Below are positions 23,991 through 33,581 of a stretch of DNA of 38,146 nucleotides, in pieces. The notes below the pieces were generated by a model. It had not been told where the DNA came from. It did no database searches and saw only the letters and a list, made by a program, of their open reading frames with translations. Positions within the stretch are counted from its first letter, which is position 1; each line of letters begins with the position of its first letter. The DNA is from Pseudomonas sp. GM50 (GTDB lineage Bacteria > Pseudomonadota > Gammaproteobacteria > Pseudomonadales > Pseudomonadaceae): NCBI RefSeq assembly GCF_000282375.1, contig NZ_AKJK01000017.1, positions 1 through 38,146 of the forward strand. Reading direction: 5' to 3'. Made by a program: the position numbers and the translations under genes.

Positions 23991-26384
23991 ATGTCCGAAT
24001 CCACTACTTTCGATCTGCCGATTGCCGGCATGACGTGCGCCAGTTGCGCCGGGCGTGTCGAGCGTGCCTTGAGCAAAGTTCTCGGCGCCACGGCCGTCAG
24101 CGTCAACCTGGCCACCGAACAGGCCCGGGTTCAAGCGCCCAGCGACAGCCTGCCGGCCTTGATGGACGCGGTGCAGCAGGCCGGCTACAGCGTGCCACAG
24201 CAGACTCTGGAATTGAGCATCGACGGCATGACCTGCGCCTCCTGTGTCGGCCGCGTCGAACGGGCACTGGCCAAGGTGCCGGGGGTCAAAAGTGTCAGCG
24301 TCAACCTGGCCAACGAGCGTGCCCACCTCGAATTGCTCGGCCAGGTCGACCCGCAAACCCTGATCGGCGCCGTGACCAAGGCCGGTTACTCCGCCAGCGT
24401 CTGGGAAGTCGAACACCCGCAAATCGACAATCAACAACAACGACTGCACCGTGAACGCTGGGCTTTGCTGGCGGCCATCGCCCTCGCCTTGCCGCTGGTG
24501 CTGCCAATGGTGCTGCAACCTTTCGGCGTGCACTGGATGCTCCCGGCGTGGGTGCAGTTCGCGTTGGCGACGCCGGTGCAGTTCGTCTTCGGCGCACGCT
24601 TCTATGTCGCTGCGTGGAAAGCCGTGCGCGCCGGCGCCGGCAACATGGATTTGCTGGTGGCCCTGGGCACCAGCGCCGGATACGGCTTGAGCGTTTACGA
24701 ATGGGCCACCGCCGCCGGTCGCCTGCCGCACCTGTATTTCGAAGCCTCGGCGGTGGTGATCGCCCTGGTATTGCTGGGCAAATACCTGGAAAGCCGTGCC
24801 AAGCGCCAGACCGCCAGCGCCATCCGCGCCCTCGAAGCCTTGCGTCCGGAGCGAGCTATTCAGGTGATCAATGGCCGTGAGCAGGAGGTTGCGATCAGCG
24901 CTTTGCGCCTCAACGATCTGGTCATGGTCAAACCCGGCGAACGCTTCCCGGTGGATGGCATCGTTGTGGAAGGCCAGAGCCACGCCGATGAAGCACTGAT
25001 CAGCGGCGAAAGTCTGCCTGTACCCAAACAACCGGGCGACAAGGTCACCGGCGGAGCCATCAATGGCGAAGGTCGGCTGCTGGTTCAGACCTTGGCGCTC
25101 GGCGCAGAAACCGTGCTGGCGCGGATCATCCGCCTGGTCGAAGACGCGCAGGCGGCGAAAGCGCCGATCCAGAAACTGGTGGATAAAGTCAGCCAGGTGT
25201 TCGTGCCTGTGGTTCTGCTGATTGCGCTGGCGACCCTGCTCGGTTGGTGGCTGTACGGCGCGCCACTGGAAACCGCATTGATCAACGCGGTCGCGGTGTT
25301 GGTGATTGCCTGCCCTTGCGCACTCGGGCTGGCCACGCCGACGGCAATCATGGCCGGCACGGGTGTGGCGGCGCGCTACGGGATTCTGATCAAGGACGCT
25401 GAAGCTCTGGAGCGTGCCCATGAAGTCAGCGCCGTGGTGTTCGACAAGACTGGCACACTGACTTCGGGTGCGCCGCGCATCGCTCATCTGAGGGCCATCG
25501 AAGGTGACGAAGCGGCCTTGTTGCAAATGGCCGGGGCGCTGCAACGCGGCAGTGAACACCCGCTGGCCAAGGCGGTGCTGGATGCCTGCACCGAACGCGG
25601 GTTGACCGTGGCCGATGTCAGCGACAGTCAATCGCTGACCGGGCGAGGCATTGCCGGCAGTCTCGACGGTCGGCGATTGGCTTTGGGCAATCGGCGTCTG
25701 CTGGAGGAAAGCGGACTGAGCGCCGGGCCATTGGCCGACTCTGCAACCGCTTGGGAAACCGAAGGCCGGACCCTGTCCTGGCTCATCGAACAAAGCCCTG
25801 AACCACGAGTGCTCGGCCTGTTCGCCTTCGGTGACACGCTCAAACCCGGCGCCTTGCAAGCGGTGCAACAGCTGAATGCACGGAACATCAGCAGCCATCT
25901 GCTGACCGGCGATAACCGCGGCAGCGCCAAGGTGGTCGCCGAGGCACTGGGCATCAGCGACGTCCACGCCGAAGTCCTGCCGGCAGACAAAGCGGCCACC
26001 GTCGCCGCCCTGAAAAAAACCGGCGTGGTGGCAATGGTCGGCGACGGCATCAACGACGCGCCAGCACTAGCTGCGGCAGACATCGGCATCGCCATGGGCG
26101 GCGGCACTGACGTCGCCATGCACGCTGCCGGGATCACCCTGATGCGCGGCGATCCACGGCTGGTGCCGGCGGCGCTGGAGATCAGCCGCAAGACCTACGC
26201 GAAAATTCGCCAGAACCTGTTCTGGGCCTTCGTCTATAACCTGATCGGCCTGCCGCTGGCGGCGTTCGGCTTCCTCAACCCGGTGCTGGCCGGCGCAGCC
26301 ATGGCGCTGTCGAGCGTCAGCGTGGTCAGCAATGCGTTACTGTTGAAAACCTGGAAACCCAAAGACTTGGAGGACGACCGATGA
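23991..26384 (+). CDS. copA: Cu(I)-exporting P1B-type ATPase CopA
   Basis: A 797-residue inner-membrane copper pump with two N-terminal metal-binding domains: [10 protein letters not shown] (Cys16, Cys19) and [10 protein letters not shown] (Cys82, Cys85). The membrane copper-site motif CPC is at 441-443, the A-domain motif SGES upstream of it, the phosphorylated aspartate Asp485 in DKTGT, and GDGINDAP with Asp685 in the hinge region. It exports Cu(I) from cytoplasm to periplasm using ATP. GGGAG precedes the ATG. It is driven by a CueR-type promoter and overlaps cueR by four bases (ATGA), so the two are translated from one message. Confidence 0.97.
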   Translation: MSESTTFDLPIAGMTCASCAGRVERALSKVLGATAVSVNLATEQARVQAPSDSLPALMDAVQQAGYSVPQQTLELSIDGMTCASCVGRVERALAKVPGVKSVSVNLANERAHLELLGQVDPQTLIGAVTKAGYSASVWEVEHPQIDNQQQRLHRERWALLAAIALALPLVLPMVLQPFGVHWMLPAWVQFALATPVQFVFGARFYVAAWKAVRAGAGNMDLLVALGTSAGYGLSVYEWATAAGRLPHLYFEASAVVIALVLLGKYLESRAKRQTASAIRALEALRPERAIQVINGREQEVAISALRLNDLVMVKPGERFPVDGIVVEGQSHADEALISGESLPVPKQPGDKVTGGAINGEGRLLVQTLALGAETVLARIIRLVEDAQAAKAPIQKLVDKVSQVFVPVVLLIALATLLGWWLYGAPLETALINAVAVLVIACPCALGLATPTAIMAGTGVAARYGILIKDAEALERAHEVSAVVFDKTGTLTSGAPRIAHLRAIEGDEAALLQMAGALQRGSEHPLAKAVLDACTERGLTVADVSDSQSLTGRGIAGSLDGRRLALGNRRLLEESGLSAGPLADSATAWETEGRTLSWLIEQSPEPRVLGLFAFGDTLKPGALQAVQQLNARNISSHLLTGDNRGSAKVVAEALGISDVHAEVLPADKAATVAALKKTGVVAMVGDGINDAPALAAADIGIAMGGGTDVAMHAAGITLMRGDPRLVPAALEISRKTYAKIRQNLFWAFVYNLIGLPLAAFGFLNPVLAGAAMALSSVSVVSNALLLKTWKPKDLEDDR

Positions 26385-26794
26385 ACATTGGCCAAGCGGC
26401 CCGCCAGAGCGGTCTGAGCGCGAAGATGATTCGTTACTACGAATCCATCGGCCTGCTCAAGGCGGCCCATCGCACCGACAGCGGCTATCGGGTCTATGGC
26501 GACGACGATCTGCATACTCTGGCGTTCATCAAGCGCTCTCGGGATTTGGGTTTTTCGCTGGAGGAAGTCGGCAAACTGCTGACCCTCTGGCAAGACCGTC
26601 AGCGCGCCAGCGCCGATGTGAAGGCGCTGGCCCGTCAGCACATCGACGAGCTGAACCAGAAGATTCGCGAACTCGGCCAACTGCGTGACACCCTGCAAGA
26701 CCTGGTAGAGCATTGCCACGGCGACCACCGCCCGGACTGCCCGATCCTCAAGGAGCTGGCGTCGGGCTGCTGCGCCGAACCCGTCCATTCCTGA
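26381..26794 (+). CDS. cueR: Copper-responsive MerR-family activator CueR
   Basis: A 137-residue MerR-family protein. The helix-turn-helix is at residues 1-20 ([20 protein letters not shown]). Copper ligands Cys112 and Cys120 sit in [10 protein letters not shown], the same positions as in E. coli CueR. Ser77 is present where sensors of divalent metals have a cysteine, so a sensor of singly charged ions (Cu+, Ag+) is expected. The tail has the usual Cys-Cys pair (GCC, 130-131). It overlaps copA by four bases, and its 3' end overlaps the convergent MFS gene by 47 bases. Its targets here are the two 19-bp-spacer promoters ahead of copZ and copA. Confidence 0.95.
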   Translation: MNIGQAARQSGLSAKMIRYYESIGLLKAAHRTDSGYRVYGDDDLHTLAFIKRSRDLGFSLEEVGKLLTLWQDRQRASADVKALARQHIDELNQKIRELGQLRDTLQDLVEHCHGDHRPDCPILKELASGCCAEPVHS

Positions 26795-27962
26795 GCGCCA
26801 ACCCCTTCGCCACCAGCAACGTGGTGAGGGGAATACCATGGAACAACAGCACCACTGCGCCGGGCGTCCACCACGAATAGAACGGCGCGGCGATCAACAT
26901 GCCGATACCGAACCCGGTCATTTGCAGCAGCGTCAAAAAGCTGAAAATCGGCAAGCGCAGGTTGTCCGGTTCACGTTGCAGACGCGACATCAGGCCTACT
27001 TCCGAGAACCCGTCGCCCAAGCCTGCGGGCAACGAAAACAGCAGCAAGCCGTAAAGCGTCTGCTGTTGGAACATCAGGATGAAGCCGCAGGACATCAGCA
27101 AAACGCCGAAGAAGAATCGCCGTTCAAGGTGCGCGTTGTCCGTACCTTTCAGGCGACTGGCAATTCGCGCACCGATGAATTTTCCGCTGGCCCAGACCGC
27201 CAGCATCAGGCCCAGGGTGGTGCTGGCCGACTCGGGTGTCAGCAGTTTTGAAATGATCGGGAGGCCGACATTGTGTGCGGCGCTGCCAAGCGTATCGGCC
27301 ATCGCGACGGCAAGCATCGTCGCCAGCACCGGCGCTGTGCGCAAACCCTGACGCAGGGCCGACCATTCGCCTTGTTGCTGAAGGGGTTCATCACTGGGTG
27401 CAGGTCTGGAAAACCGCAGCGGCACAATCAACAACGCCGCCAGCAGGTAAGTGGCCACGTTCAGGGCAAACACCGTTTCAAAGCCAAACCCCGCCACCAA
27501 CAACCCCGCCACCAGACTCCCGCCGACCATCGCCGCAGATGATGCAGAGGTCATCCAGGCGTTGGTCTTGAGCAGCTGCGCCTTATCGATCATGTGCGGT
27601 AATTGACTGTTGAGGCCAATGGCGAACATCGAATTGCCGAACCCCAGACCGAACGCGATCAGCGGTAGCAGCAGTGCTTGTTGGATGACCGGCAACACCA
27701 GCAGCAAGCCCAGCAAACCGGCGCGCAGCAGGTCGAAGGCAATCATCGGCAGGCGCCCGGCCCAGCGGCGATAGAACCGGGTGCCGATCAAACTGGCAAA
27801 GATCCCCCCGGCTACACGGCTGGCCAGGAAGATCCCGACACTCATGGCGCTGTTGCTGAGCAGGTAGACGTAGGTGGCCAGGGCAACCATGTTGAGGAAA
27901 GCGCCGAAGTCCGAAATCAGCCGGGCGGCGATGATCAGTTGGGCATTGCGGGTGGAGTTCAC
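26748..27962 (-). CDS. MFS exporter (EntS/MacB-like layout unknown substrate)
   Basis: A major-facilitator protein with about twelve membrane segments, 404 residues from the start chosen here. The motif-A-like loop is weak (SLIGTRFYRRWAGRLPM) and the C-terminal half has FFFGVLLMSCGFILMF, as in EntS-like exporters. The substrate is unknown. I prefer a GTG start at 27962 because AAGGA lies six bases upstream; an ATG at 28019 would add 19 residues but falls inside a REP element and has no ribosome-binding site. Its 3' end overlaps cueR on the opposite strand by 47 bases. Confidence 0.8.
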   Translation of the reverse strand: MNSTRNAQLIIAARLISDFGAFLNMVALATYVYLLSNSAMSVGIFLASRVAGGIFASLIGTRFYRRWAGRLPMIAFDLLRAGLLGLLLVLPVIQQALLLPLIAFGLGFGNSMFAIGLNSQLPHMIDKAQLLKTNAWMTSASSAAMVGGSLVAGLLVAGFGFETVFALNVATYLLAALLIVPLRFSRPAPSDEPLQQQGEWSALRQGLRTAPVLATMLAVAMADTLGSAAHNVGLPIISKLLTPESASTTLGLMLAVWASGKFIGARIASRLKGTDNAHLERRFFFGVLLMSCGFILMFQQQTLYGLLLFSLPAGLGDGFSEVGLMSRLQREPDNLRLPIFSFLTLLQMTGFGIGMLIAAPFYSWWTPGAVVLLFHGIPLTTLLVAKGLALRNGRVRRSSPTPAP

Positions 27963-28016
27963 ATTCAGTCCTTGAGTGTGGTAAGTATCGCCGTTGTGGA
28001 TTGTCTGGTCTGACGC

Positions 28017-28110
28017 CATCGCGGGCAAGCCACGCTCCCACAGGTCAGGTGTCGATCATAGAATCCGGGGGCGACACAAAACCTGTGGGAGCGGGCTTGC
28101 CCGCGATGCA
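28017..28110. repeat. REP pair upstream of the MFS exporter
   Basis: Arms GCGGGCAAGCCACGCTCCCA and TGTGGGAGCGGGCTTGCCCG in inverted orientation, about 40 bases apart. It overlaps the alternative upstream start codon of the exporter. Confidence 0.88.
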
Positions 28111-28138
28111 GACGACGCGGTCCCAAAAAAGCACCTGC

Positions 28139-28166
28139 AAAAAACCCGGCCGAAGCCGGGTTTTGG
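28139..28166. terminator. Intrinsic terminator of the RIO kinase gene
   Basis: AAAACCCGGC-CGAA-GCCGGGTTTT, a perfect 10-base stem with A and T runs on both sides. It follows the kinase stop by nine bases and could work in both directions. Confidence 0.88.
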
Positions 28167-28175
28167 GTCAACCGA

Positions 28176-29069
28176 TCACTGCATCCAGGGCGGAGGCGGT
28201 TCTTCGGCTTTGCTCGGTGGCGCGTCGTCCGCAGCGCGGATCGCTTGCTTACGCTCTTCATCGAGACGGGCCGCCTCGATTTCGCGCATGATCCCGCCGA
28301 CGTCCGCCAGCTCTTCCGGCTCGTCGAACTCGCCGGTCAACACACTGGCCGGGTGCAAGGTGCCGGCTTCATACAACGCCCACATTTCCTTGGCGTACTT
28401 GGTGCGTTTCAACTCCGGTGCAAAGCGACCGAAGTAGGACGCCATGTTGCCCACGTCCCGCTCCAGCATGTTGAACGCGTGGTTGTTGCCCGCCGCGTCG
28501 ACCGCTTGCGGCAAGTCGATGATGACCGGGCCGGTCGGCGTCAGCAGCACGTTGAACTCGGACAGGTCACCGTGCACCAGACCGGTACACAGCATCAGCA
28601 CGATCTGCGAAATCAGAAACGCGTGATATTCGCGCGCCTGGTCCGGCTCCAGCACCACATCGTTCAGACGCGGCGCGGCATCGCCGTACTCGTCGGCCAC
28701 CAGTTCCATCAGCAGCACGCCTTCGAGGAAGTCATACGGCTTGGGGACTCGCACACCGGCACCGGCCAGACGGAACAACGCCGCCACTTCGGCATTCTGC
28801 CAGGCGTCTTCGGTTTCTTTCTTGCCGAACTTGGAGCCCTTGGCCATCGCTCGAGCCTGCCGGCTGTTGCGCACCTTACGGCCTTCCTGATACTCGGCCG
28901 CCTGACGAAAACTGCGTTTATTCGCCTCCTTGTAGACCTTGGCACAACGCAGCTCGTTGCCGCAGCGCACCACATAAACAGCTGCTTCTTTACCACTCAT
29001 GAGTGGGCGCAGCACCTCGTCGACCAGACCGTCCTCGATCAGGGGTTCAATGCGTTTTGGAGTCTTCAT
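28176..29069 (-). CDS. RIO1-family serine kinase
   Basis: A 297-residue cytoplasmic protein kinase of the RIO family. Motifs: SGKEAAVY near 25-32 in place of a glycine-rich loop, catalytic lysine Lys44 in CAKVY, catalytic loop HGDLSEFN with Asp168 and Asn173, and metal-binding IDLPQ with Asp185. The C-terminus is an acidic and proline-rich tail ending PPPPWMQ. Archaeal and eukaryotic RIO kinases act in ribosome maturation; bacterial relatives are little studied. It has its own terminator and no close same-strand partner. Confidence 0.9.
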   Translation of the reverse strand: MKTPKRIEPLIEDGLVDEVLRPLMSGKEAAVYVVRCGNELRCAKVYKEANKRSFRQAAEYQEGRKVRNSRQARAMAKGSKFGKKETEDAWQNAEVAALFRLAGAGVRVPKPYDFLEGVLLMELVADEYGDAAPRLNDVVLEPDQAREYHAFLISQIVLMLCTGLVHGDLSEFNVLLTPTGPVIIDLPQAVDAAGNNHAFNMLERDVGNMASYFGRFAPELKRTKYAKEMWALYEAGTLHPASVLTGEFDEPEELADVGGIMREIEAARLDEERKQAIRAADDAPPSKAEEPPPPWMQ

Positions 29070-29513
29070 CAGCTTTTATTGTGGGTCCTTTATTACCAAA
29101 CACGCGAAAGTCATTCGTTATACGGCAATCCACTCATTCGCGGGAGGGGTTGCCGACCTATGAACGTTCCCATGAACATCAAGAAGCACACAATGTGCCG
29201 GATTAATCAGACACAACTCATCGACCGCTCAAGATCATAGCTGAGCCTGCGCCACTTGTTGATGAAGGGCTACAAGGGCATTTGCGACAGAATCTGACAC
29301 GTAGCCCCTACCCTTCGCCGGATTTTTCTCAACCGGCCTCAATTTCCACGTTCCTCAGCCGAAGTCATTAGAGAGAAAAGGAATTGTCCGACAATCGCCC
29401 CGACAATGATAACGAGGGCGCACTCAAGGATCGGGGTATCGAACGTTTTCGGCTGCCAATAATCCGCGAGTCATCTGCACTGCGTGGGCCTACAAGAAAA
29501 AACTGGAGCGCGG
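29070..29513. other. Promoter region between RIO kinase and chemoreceptor genes
   Basis: 444 bases between divergent starts. No gene was found; a 26-codon frame near 29161 lacks a ribosome-binding site. The stretch holds a candidate FliA promoter at 29339-29365 and must hold the kinase promoter. No REP element is present. Confidence 0.5.
29339..29365 (+). promoter_or_regulatory. Candidate FliA (sigma-28) promoter of the chemoreceptor
   Basis: TCAA, 15 bases, then GCCGAAGT. The FliA consensus is TCAA/TAAA-N15-GCCGATAA, so spacing and the GCCGA core match. It lies about 150 bases before the chemoreceptor ATG, consistent with control by the flagellar sigma factor. Confidence 0.5.
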
Positions 29514-31460
29514 ATGAACATCAAACAGAAGCTGACCTGGGCGTTTGCAATCATCGCCTGCTTGCCCGTGGTGCTGGTCGCCACCCTCGTGGTGCTGAAC
29601 TTGCGCAGCGATGCCAAGGATAATTTTGTCGATGGCAGCGGCCGCGAGATTCGTCAGGTCAGCAATGCCATGCAACTGTTCTTTGACGGCATCAGCCAGA
29701 ACGTCGATTACCTGGCCACCCAACCGCTGATCAAAAACTCCGACGACAGCCTCAAGACCTACATGAGCGCCAACGCCGAGAGCATTCCACAAGGCGAGTC
29801 GGACAAAAAGGTCTTCGCTCTCCTCCAGGACCTGGGCAACAGCCACCCGGCCTACGCCTACGCCATCCTCGGTACGGCGGCGGGCGGTTACGTGTCATGG
29901 CCGGACGACGCGAAGCTGAGCAATTACGACCCGCGCCAGCGCCCATGGTACAAGGCCGCGCAGGCCAAACCCGGTAAACCGTTTCGCACCGAGGCCTATT
30001 ACTGGGCTCAGGATGACGCGACTTACGTCAGCACCGTGCGCACCATCGACAACAAGCTGGGCACCAACGGCGGCGTGGTCAGCATTGATGTGACGCTCAA
30101 GCAGCTCACTGAAATCGTCAAACAGATCAAACTCGGCGAAACCGGCTACCTGATGCTGGTGGAAAACACCGGCACGGTACTGGTCGATCCGAAGCAACCA
30201 GCACACAACTTCAAAGCCCTGACCAGTCTCGGCGACGGATACGCGCAACTCGCCAAGGCCGGCAAAGGCTTGGTAGAAGTCGAACTCAATGGCGAGCGCT
30301 ACATGGCCAACGTCTGGCCGTCGGAACAACTGGGCTGGACCTTTATCGGCCTGATCAAGCAAACCGACGTGATGAGCTCGGCCACTCAACTGACCTGGCT
30401 GATCGCGATCATCGCGGCGGTACTGGCGGTGTTCTTCGCCATCGTCGGCGCCAGCTTCGCCAGCCTGATCGTGCGGCCGATCCGCAGCGTGGCCAGCGGT
30501 CTGGAGGGCATCGCCCAGGGTGAAGGCGACCTGACCAAGAACCTGCAAATCCGTGGCAGCGACGAAACGGCTCAACTGGCCAACTGGTTCAACCAGTTTC
30601 TGGCGGCGATTCGCAATTTGATTCAGAGCATCGGCGGCGCCGCGACCAAGATCCTCGCCACCTCCCAGAGCTCGACGCAGGTGTCCAGCGACATGGCCGA
30701 AGCCGCCGGGCGCCAGCGTGAAGCGGTGGATATGGTGTCCACGGCGTTCCACGAAATGGTCGCCACCGCCAACGAAGTCGCGCGCTCCTGCAGCCAGGCC
30801 GCCGAGTCGGCCGACAGCGGCCAGCGCCAGGCGCGCGAAGGTCAGCAGCAGATCGATGCCGCAGTGAGCAGTGTTGATCGCTTGAGCCAGGAAATCGAAC
30901 AGTCGGCGCAATCGATGCAACAGCTTGAGCGCGATAGCAACGACATTCAGTCGATCCTCGGGACCATTCGTTCCATCGCTGAACAGACCAACCTGCTGGC
31001 ACTGAACGCCGCCATCGAAGCGGCCCGGGCGGGTGAACAGGGTCGTGGTTTTGCGGTAGTGGCGGATGAAGTTCGCGCCTTGGCCAAACGGACTGCCGAT
31101 TCCACGGCGGAAATCGACGGTCTGCTGGGCAACCTGGCCAAGCGCACCAGCCAGGTGACCCAGCAAATGCATGCCAGCCTGGAAGTGTCTCAGCAATCGG
31201 TGACCCGTATCGGCGAAGCGCGCAGCAGCTTCGGGCAGATTCGTGAGTCGGTGGATGTGATTCGCGACATGAACACTCAAATCGCCACGGCGGCTGAGGA
31301 ACAGCATCAAGTGGCGGAAGACATCAATCGCCACATCAGCCAGATTCATGGCGATGCGCAGTTGGTGGCAGAACTGGCGAACTCGGCGCGCCTGGACTCG
31401 CAGAGCCTGGCTGGGTTGTCGAATGAGCTGGATGGGTTGGTTCGACGGTTCAGGACCTGA
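29514..31460 (+). CDS. Methyl-accepting chemotaxis protein, dCache amino-acid type
   Basis: A 648-residue chemoreceptor: first membrane helix at about 8-30, periplasmic double-Cache domain, second membrane helix near 285-310, HAMP, and a cytoplasmic signalling domain with the conserved hairpin tip ([20 protein letters not shown], then [11 protein letters not shown]). In the ligand pocket Tyr138, Arg143, Trp145 and Tyr146 (YDPRQRPWY) and Asp192 fall at or near the spacing of the dCache amino-acid motif of PctA. It probably senses amino acids. There is no C-terminal CheR-binding pentapeptide. GGAG precedes the ATG at 29514; an earlier in-frame start would add 10 residues. Confidence 0.93.
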   Translation: MNIKQKLTWAFAIIACLPVVLVATLVVLNLRSDAKDNFVDGSGREIRQVSNAMQLFFDGISQNVDYLATQPLIKNSDDSLKTYMSANAESIPQGESDKKVFALLQDLGNSHPAYAYAILGTAAGGYVSWPDDAKLSNYDPRQRPWYKAAQAKPGKPFRTEAYYWAQDDATYVSTVRTIDNKLGTNGGVVSIDVTLKQLTEIVKQIKLGETGYLMLVENTGTVLVDPKQPAHNFKALTSLGDGYAQLAKAGKGLVEVELNGERYMANVWPSEQLGWTFIGLIKQTDVMSSATQLTWLIAIIAAVLAVFFAIVGASFASLIVRPIRSVASGLEGIAQGEGDLTKNLQIRGSDETAQLANWFNQFLAAIRNLIQSIGGAATKILATSQSSTQVSSDMAEAAGRQREAVDMVSTAFHEMVATANEVARSCSQAAESADSGQRQAREGQQQIDAAVSSVDRLSQEIEQSAQSMQQLERDSNDIQSILGTIRSIAEQTNLLALNAAIEAARAGEQGRGFAVVADEVRALAKRTADSTAEIDGLLGNLAKRTSQVTQQMHASLEVSQQSVTRIGEARSSFGQIRESVDVIRDMNTQIATAAEEQHQVAEDINRHISQIHGDAQLVAELANSARLDSQSLAGLSNELDGLVRRFRT

Positions 31461-31490
31461 TCCAAAATCCCGGTGGCCGCTTCGCGGCCA

Positions 31491-31658
31491 ATCGCGAGCA
31501 GGCTCGCTCTCACAAGGACAGCGCAAAACCCTGCTCGCGAAGACGGACTGTCAGCCAACAGAGATGTTGAATGTGATGGCCTCTTCGCGGGCAAGCCTCG
31601 CTCCTACAGGTTTTGTGTCGGATGCGATCCCTGTAGGAGCGAGGCTTGCCCGCGAAGG
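31491..31658. repeat. Cluster of REP elements
   Basis: A single REP (ATCGCGAGCAGGCTCGCTCT, 31491-31514), a partial one near 31530, and a complete inverted pair at 31583-31658 with arms TTCGCGGGCAAGCCTCGCTC and GAGCGAGGCTTGCCCGCGAA. It fills the gap between the convergent chemoreceptor and AraC genes. Confidence 0.88.
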
Positions 31659-31663
31659 CGTCA

Positions 31664-32455
31664 TCACTGCCTAAACAATTCCCCCGGGGTAAACCCGAAC
31701 AACCCCTTGAACGCGGCAATAAACGCCGACGTCGAGTCATACCCGCAAGACAGCGCGGCATTGGTCACGCTATTCCCCTCCTCCAGCAAACTCAGCGACG
31801 ACAGCAGCCGCATGCGCTGCCGCCAGCCGCGGAAGCTCAACCCGGTTTCACGCTGGAACAAGCGCATCAGGGTTTTCTCCGACGAGCCCAAACGCTCGGC
31901 CCATTCCTGCAGGGTCGCATTGCGCTCAGGGCTGTCGATCAGCTCGTTGCACAAGCCCAGCAAACGTTCATGCCGGGGCAGCGGCAGGGAAAACCCCACC
32001 TCGGGCAGACTCGCTAACTGATCCAGCAGCACGCCCACCAATCGCGCCTCCTGGCTGTCGCCCTGTGGATATTCCACGGGAAGCAGGCAAAAACGCTTGA
32101 TCAACTCCCGGGCCAATGGCGTGACTTCCAGCACCCGGCAACGCCCGTCCGCCCATTGGCAGTCCTCGCGGCGCACGTACAGGCTGCGCATCTCGGCTCG
32201 CATCGAGGTCACGACCTGATGCTCGAGATCCGCCGGAATCCAGATGCCCCACTGCGGCGGTGCAAAGAAACTGCCTTCGGCGGTATGCACGCCAAGAACG
32301 CCGCTGATGGCGTAGGAAAACTGCACCCAATCGTGACGATGAGGCGGTGTCCACGAACCGGCGTTCAGACTTTCCGCTCGTGCATACAGCGGACGCGGCA
32401 ACGCCGTAAGTGCCGGGATGGTGCGCTCGAGGGAAATTTGTCCGTTAGTCGGCAT
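31664..32455 (-). CDS. AraC-family regulator
   Basis: A 263-residue regulator: N-terminal cupin sensing domain over about residues 20-110 (PPHRHDWVQFSYAISGVLGV) and two helix-turn-helix motifs in the C-terminal 100 residues (ATLQEWAERLGSSEKTLMRL and ALSCGYDSTSAFIAAFKGLF). The short form resembles the NimR/YdeO-like group that controls an adjacent divergent transporter. It is divergent from the bile-acid:sodium-symporter-family gene across 83 bases, so that gene is the likely target. Confidence 0.9.
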   Translation of the reverse strand: MPTNGQISLERTIPALTALPRPLYARAESLNAGSWTPPHRHDWVQFSYAISGVLGVHTAEGSFFAPPQWGIWIPADLEHQVVTSMRAEMRSLYVRREDCQWADGRCRVLEVTPLARELIKRFCLLPVEYPQGDSQEARLVGVLLDQLASLPEVGFSLPLPRHERLLGLCNELIDSPERNATLQEWAERLGSSEKTLMRLFQRETGLSFRGWRQRMRLLSSLSLLEEGNSVTNAALSCGYDSTSAFIAAFKGLFGFTPGELFRQ

Positions 32456-32538
32456 TGATTGGCCTTATGTCGCAAGACGGCTGATGGAGCCGACGTTAGG
32501 CTAAGTCATCAATTCTTACAAACGTATTCGGTGCCGGT

Positions 32539-33567
32539 ATGCATGCCTTCAAACACCTCAAACGCGTGGTCACCGACTGGTTCTTGTGCGGCATGCTGAT
32601 CGCCACGCTGCTGGCGTATTTTTTCCCGACCTTCGGCGCCACCGGCGGCGGGATGCACGCGGAGTACGTGATCAACGTCGGCGTGTTTCTGGTGTTCTTC
32701 CTGCACGGGGTCAACCTCTCCAGCGAACAGATCCGCCACGGGCTGAAAAACTGGAAGCTGCACGTGATGGTTCAGGCCTTCACCTTTGCGGTGTTTCCGC
32801 TGATCTGGCTGCTGAGCTACAAGTTGCTGGGCTCGCACCTTCCATCGCTGCTTATGCTCGGCTTCCTCTACCTCTGCGCCCTGCCCTCGACCATTTCCTC
32901 GTCCGTGGCGCTCACCGGCAGCGCGGGCGGCAACGTACCGGCAGCAATTCTCAACGCGAGCCTGTCCAGCGTGCTGGGGATTTTTCTGACACCGTTGCTG
33001 GTGAGTTTCGTGGTCGGCAGCGGCGCGGGTGGCATTGATCTGGGCTCAACCCTGCTCGATTTATGCGCCATGCTGCTATTGCCGCTGGTGCTCGGGCAAT
33101 TGCTGCGGCCGTTACTGGGCAAGTTTTTCGCTCGGCACAAGCGCTACACCAACATCGCCGACAAACTGGTGATCCTGCTGCTGGTGTACGCGGCGTTCTG
33201 CAACTCGATGATCTCGGGGATGTGGCAGCAACAGGGCAACAGCGTGATTCTGACTGCGCTGTTGGGCAGCGCGATTTTGCTGGCGATCATCCTGTGGATG
33301 ACCACCCGCACCGCTCGCGCGCTGAAGTTCAGCCCCGCCGATGAGATTGCTGCGGTGTTCTGCGCCAGCAAGAAATCCCTGGCGGCCGGTGCACCGATGG
33401 CGGCGCTGATTTTCGGCGCCAACCCCGGCCTTGGCTTGATCCTGCTGCCGATCATGATCTATCACCCGTTGCAGCTGATCGTCTGCTCGGTGATGGCCGA
33501 GGGTTACGCCAACCGCAACCGGGAACTGGCCGCGCAGCAACGCGCGGCAGTGCTCAACCCCCAATAA
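32539..33567 (+). CDS. Bile acid:sodium symporter family protein (SBF-like)
   Basis: A 342-residue membrane protein with about ten membrane segments, of the SBF-like group (YfeH-type). Recognisable stretches are FFLHGVNLSSEQIRHGLKNW, LCALPSTISSSVALTGSAGG with the unwound-helix serine-rich segment, and CASKKSLAAGAPMAALIFG. Relatives move organic anions with sodium; the true substrate is unknown. No good ribosome-binding site is visible before the ATG at 32539. The divergent AraC gene probably controls it. Confidence 0.88.
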   Translation: MHAFKHLKRVVTDWFLCGMLIATLLAYFFPTFGATGGGMHAEYVINVGVFLVFFLHGVNLSSEQIRHGLKNWKLHVMVQAFTFAVFPLIWLLSYKLLGSHLPSLLMLGFLYLCALPSTISSSVALTGSAGGNVPAAILNASLSSVLGIFLTPLLVSFVVGSGAGGIDLGSTLLDLCAMLLLPLVLGQLLRPLLGKFFARHKRYTNIADKLVILLLVYAAFCNSMISGMWQQQGNSVILTALLGSAILLAIILWMTTRTARALKFSPADEIAAVFCASKKSLAAGAPMAALIFGANPGLGLILLPIMIYHPLQLIVCSVMAEGYANRNRELAAQQRAAVLNPQ

Positions 33568-33581
33568 TCCGCAATCAGCAA

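Noticed and set aside
23973..25967. 664-codon minus-strand frame opposite copA
   Set aside because: copA is unmistakable; the antisense frame has no recognisable domain or ribosome-binding site.
29161..29240. 26-codon frame beginning MNVPMNIKKH
   Set aside because: No ribosome-binding site and no supporting context upstream of the chemoreceptor promoter.
29895..31526. 543-codon minus-strand frame opposite the chemoreceptor
   Set aside because: It mirrors a well-supported chemoreceptor gene and begins inside a REP cluster.
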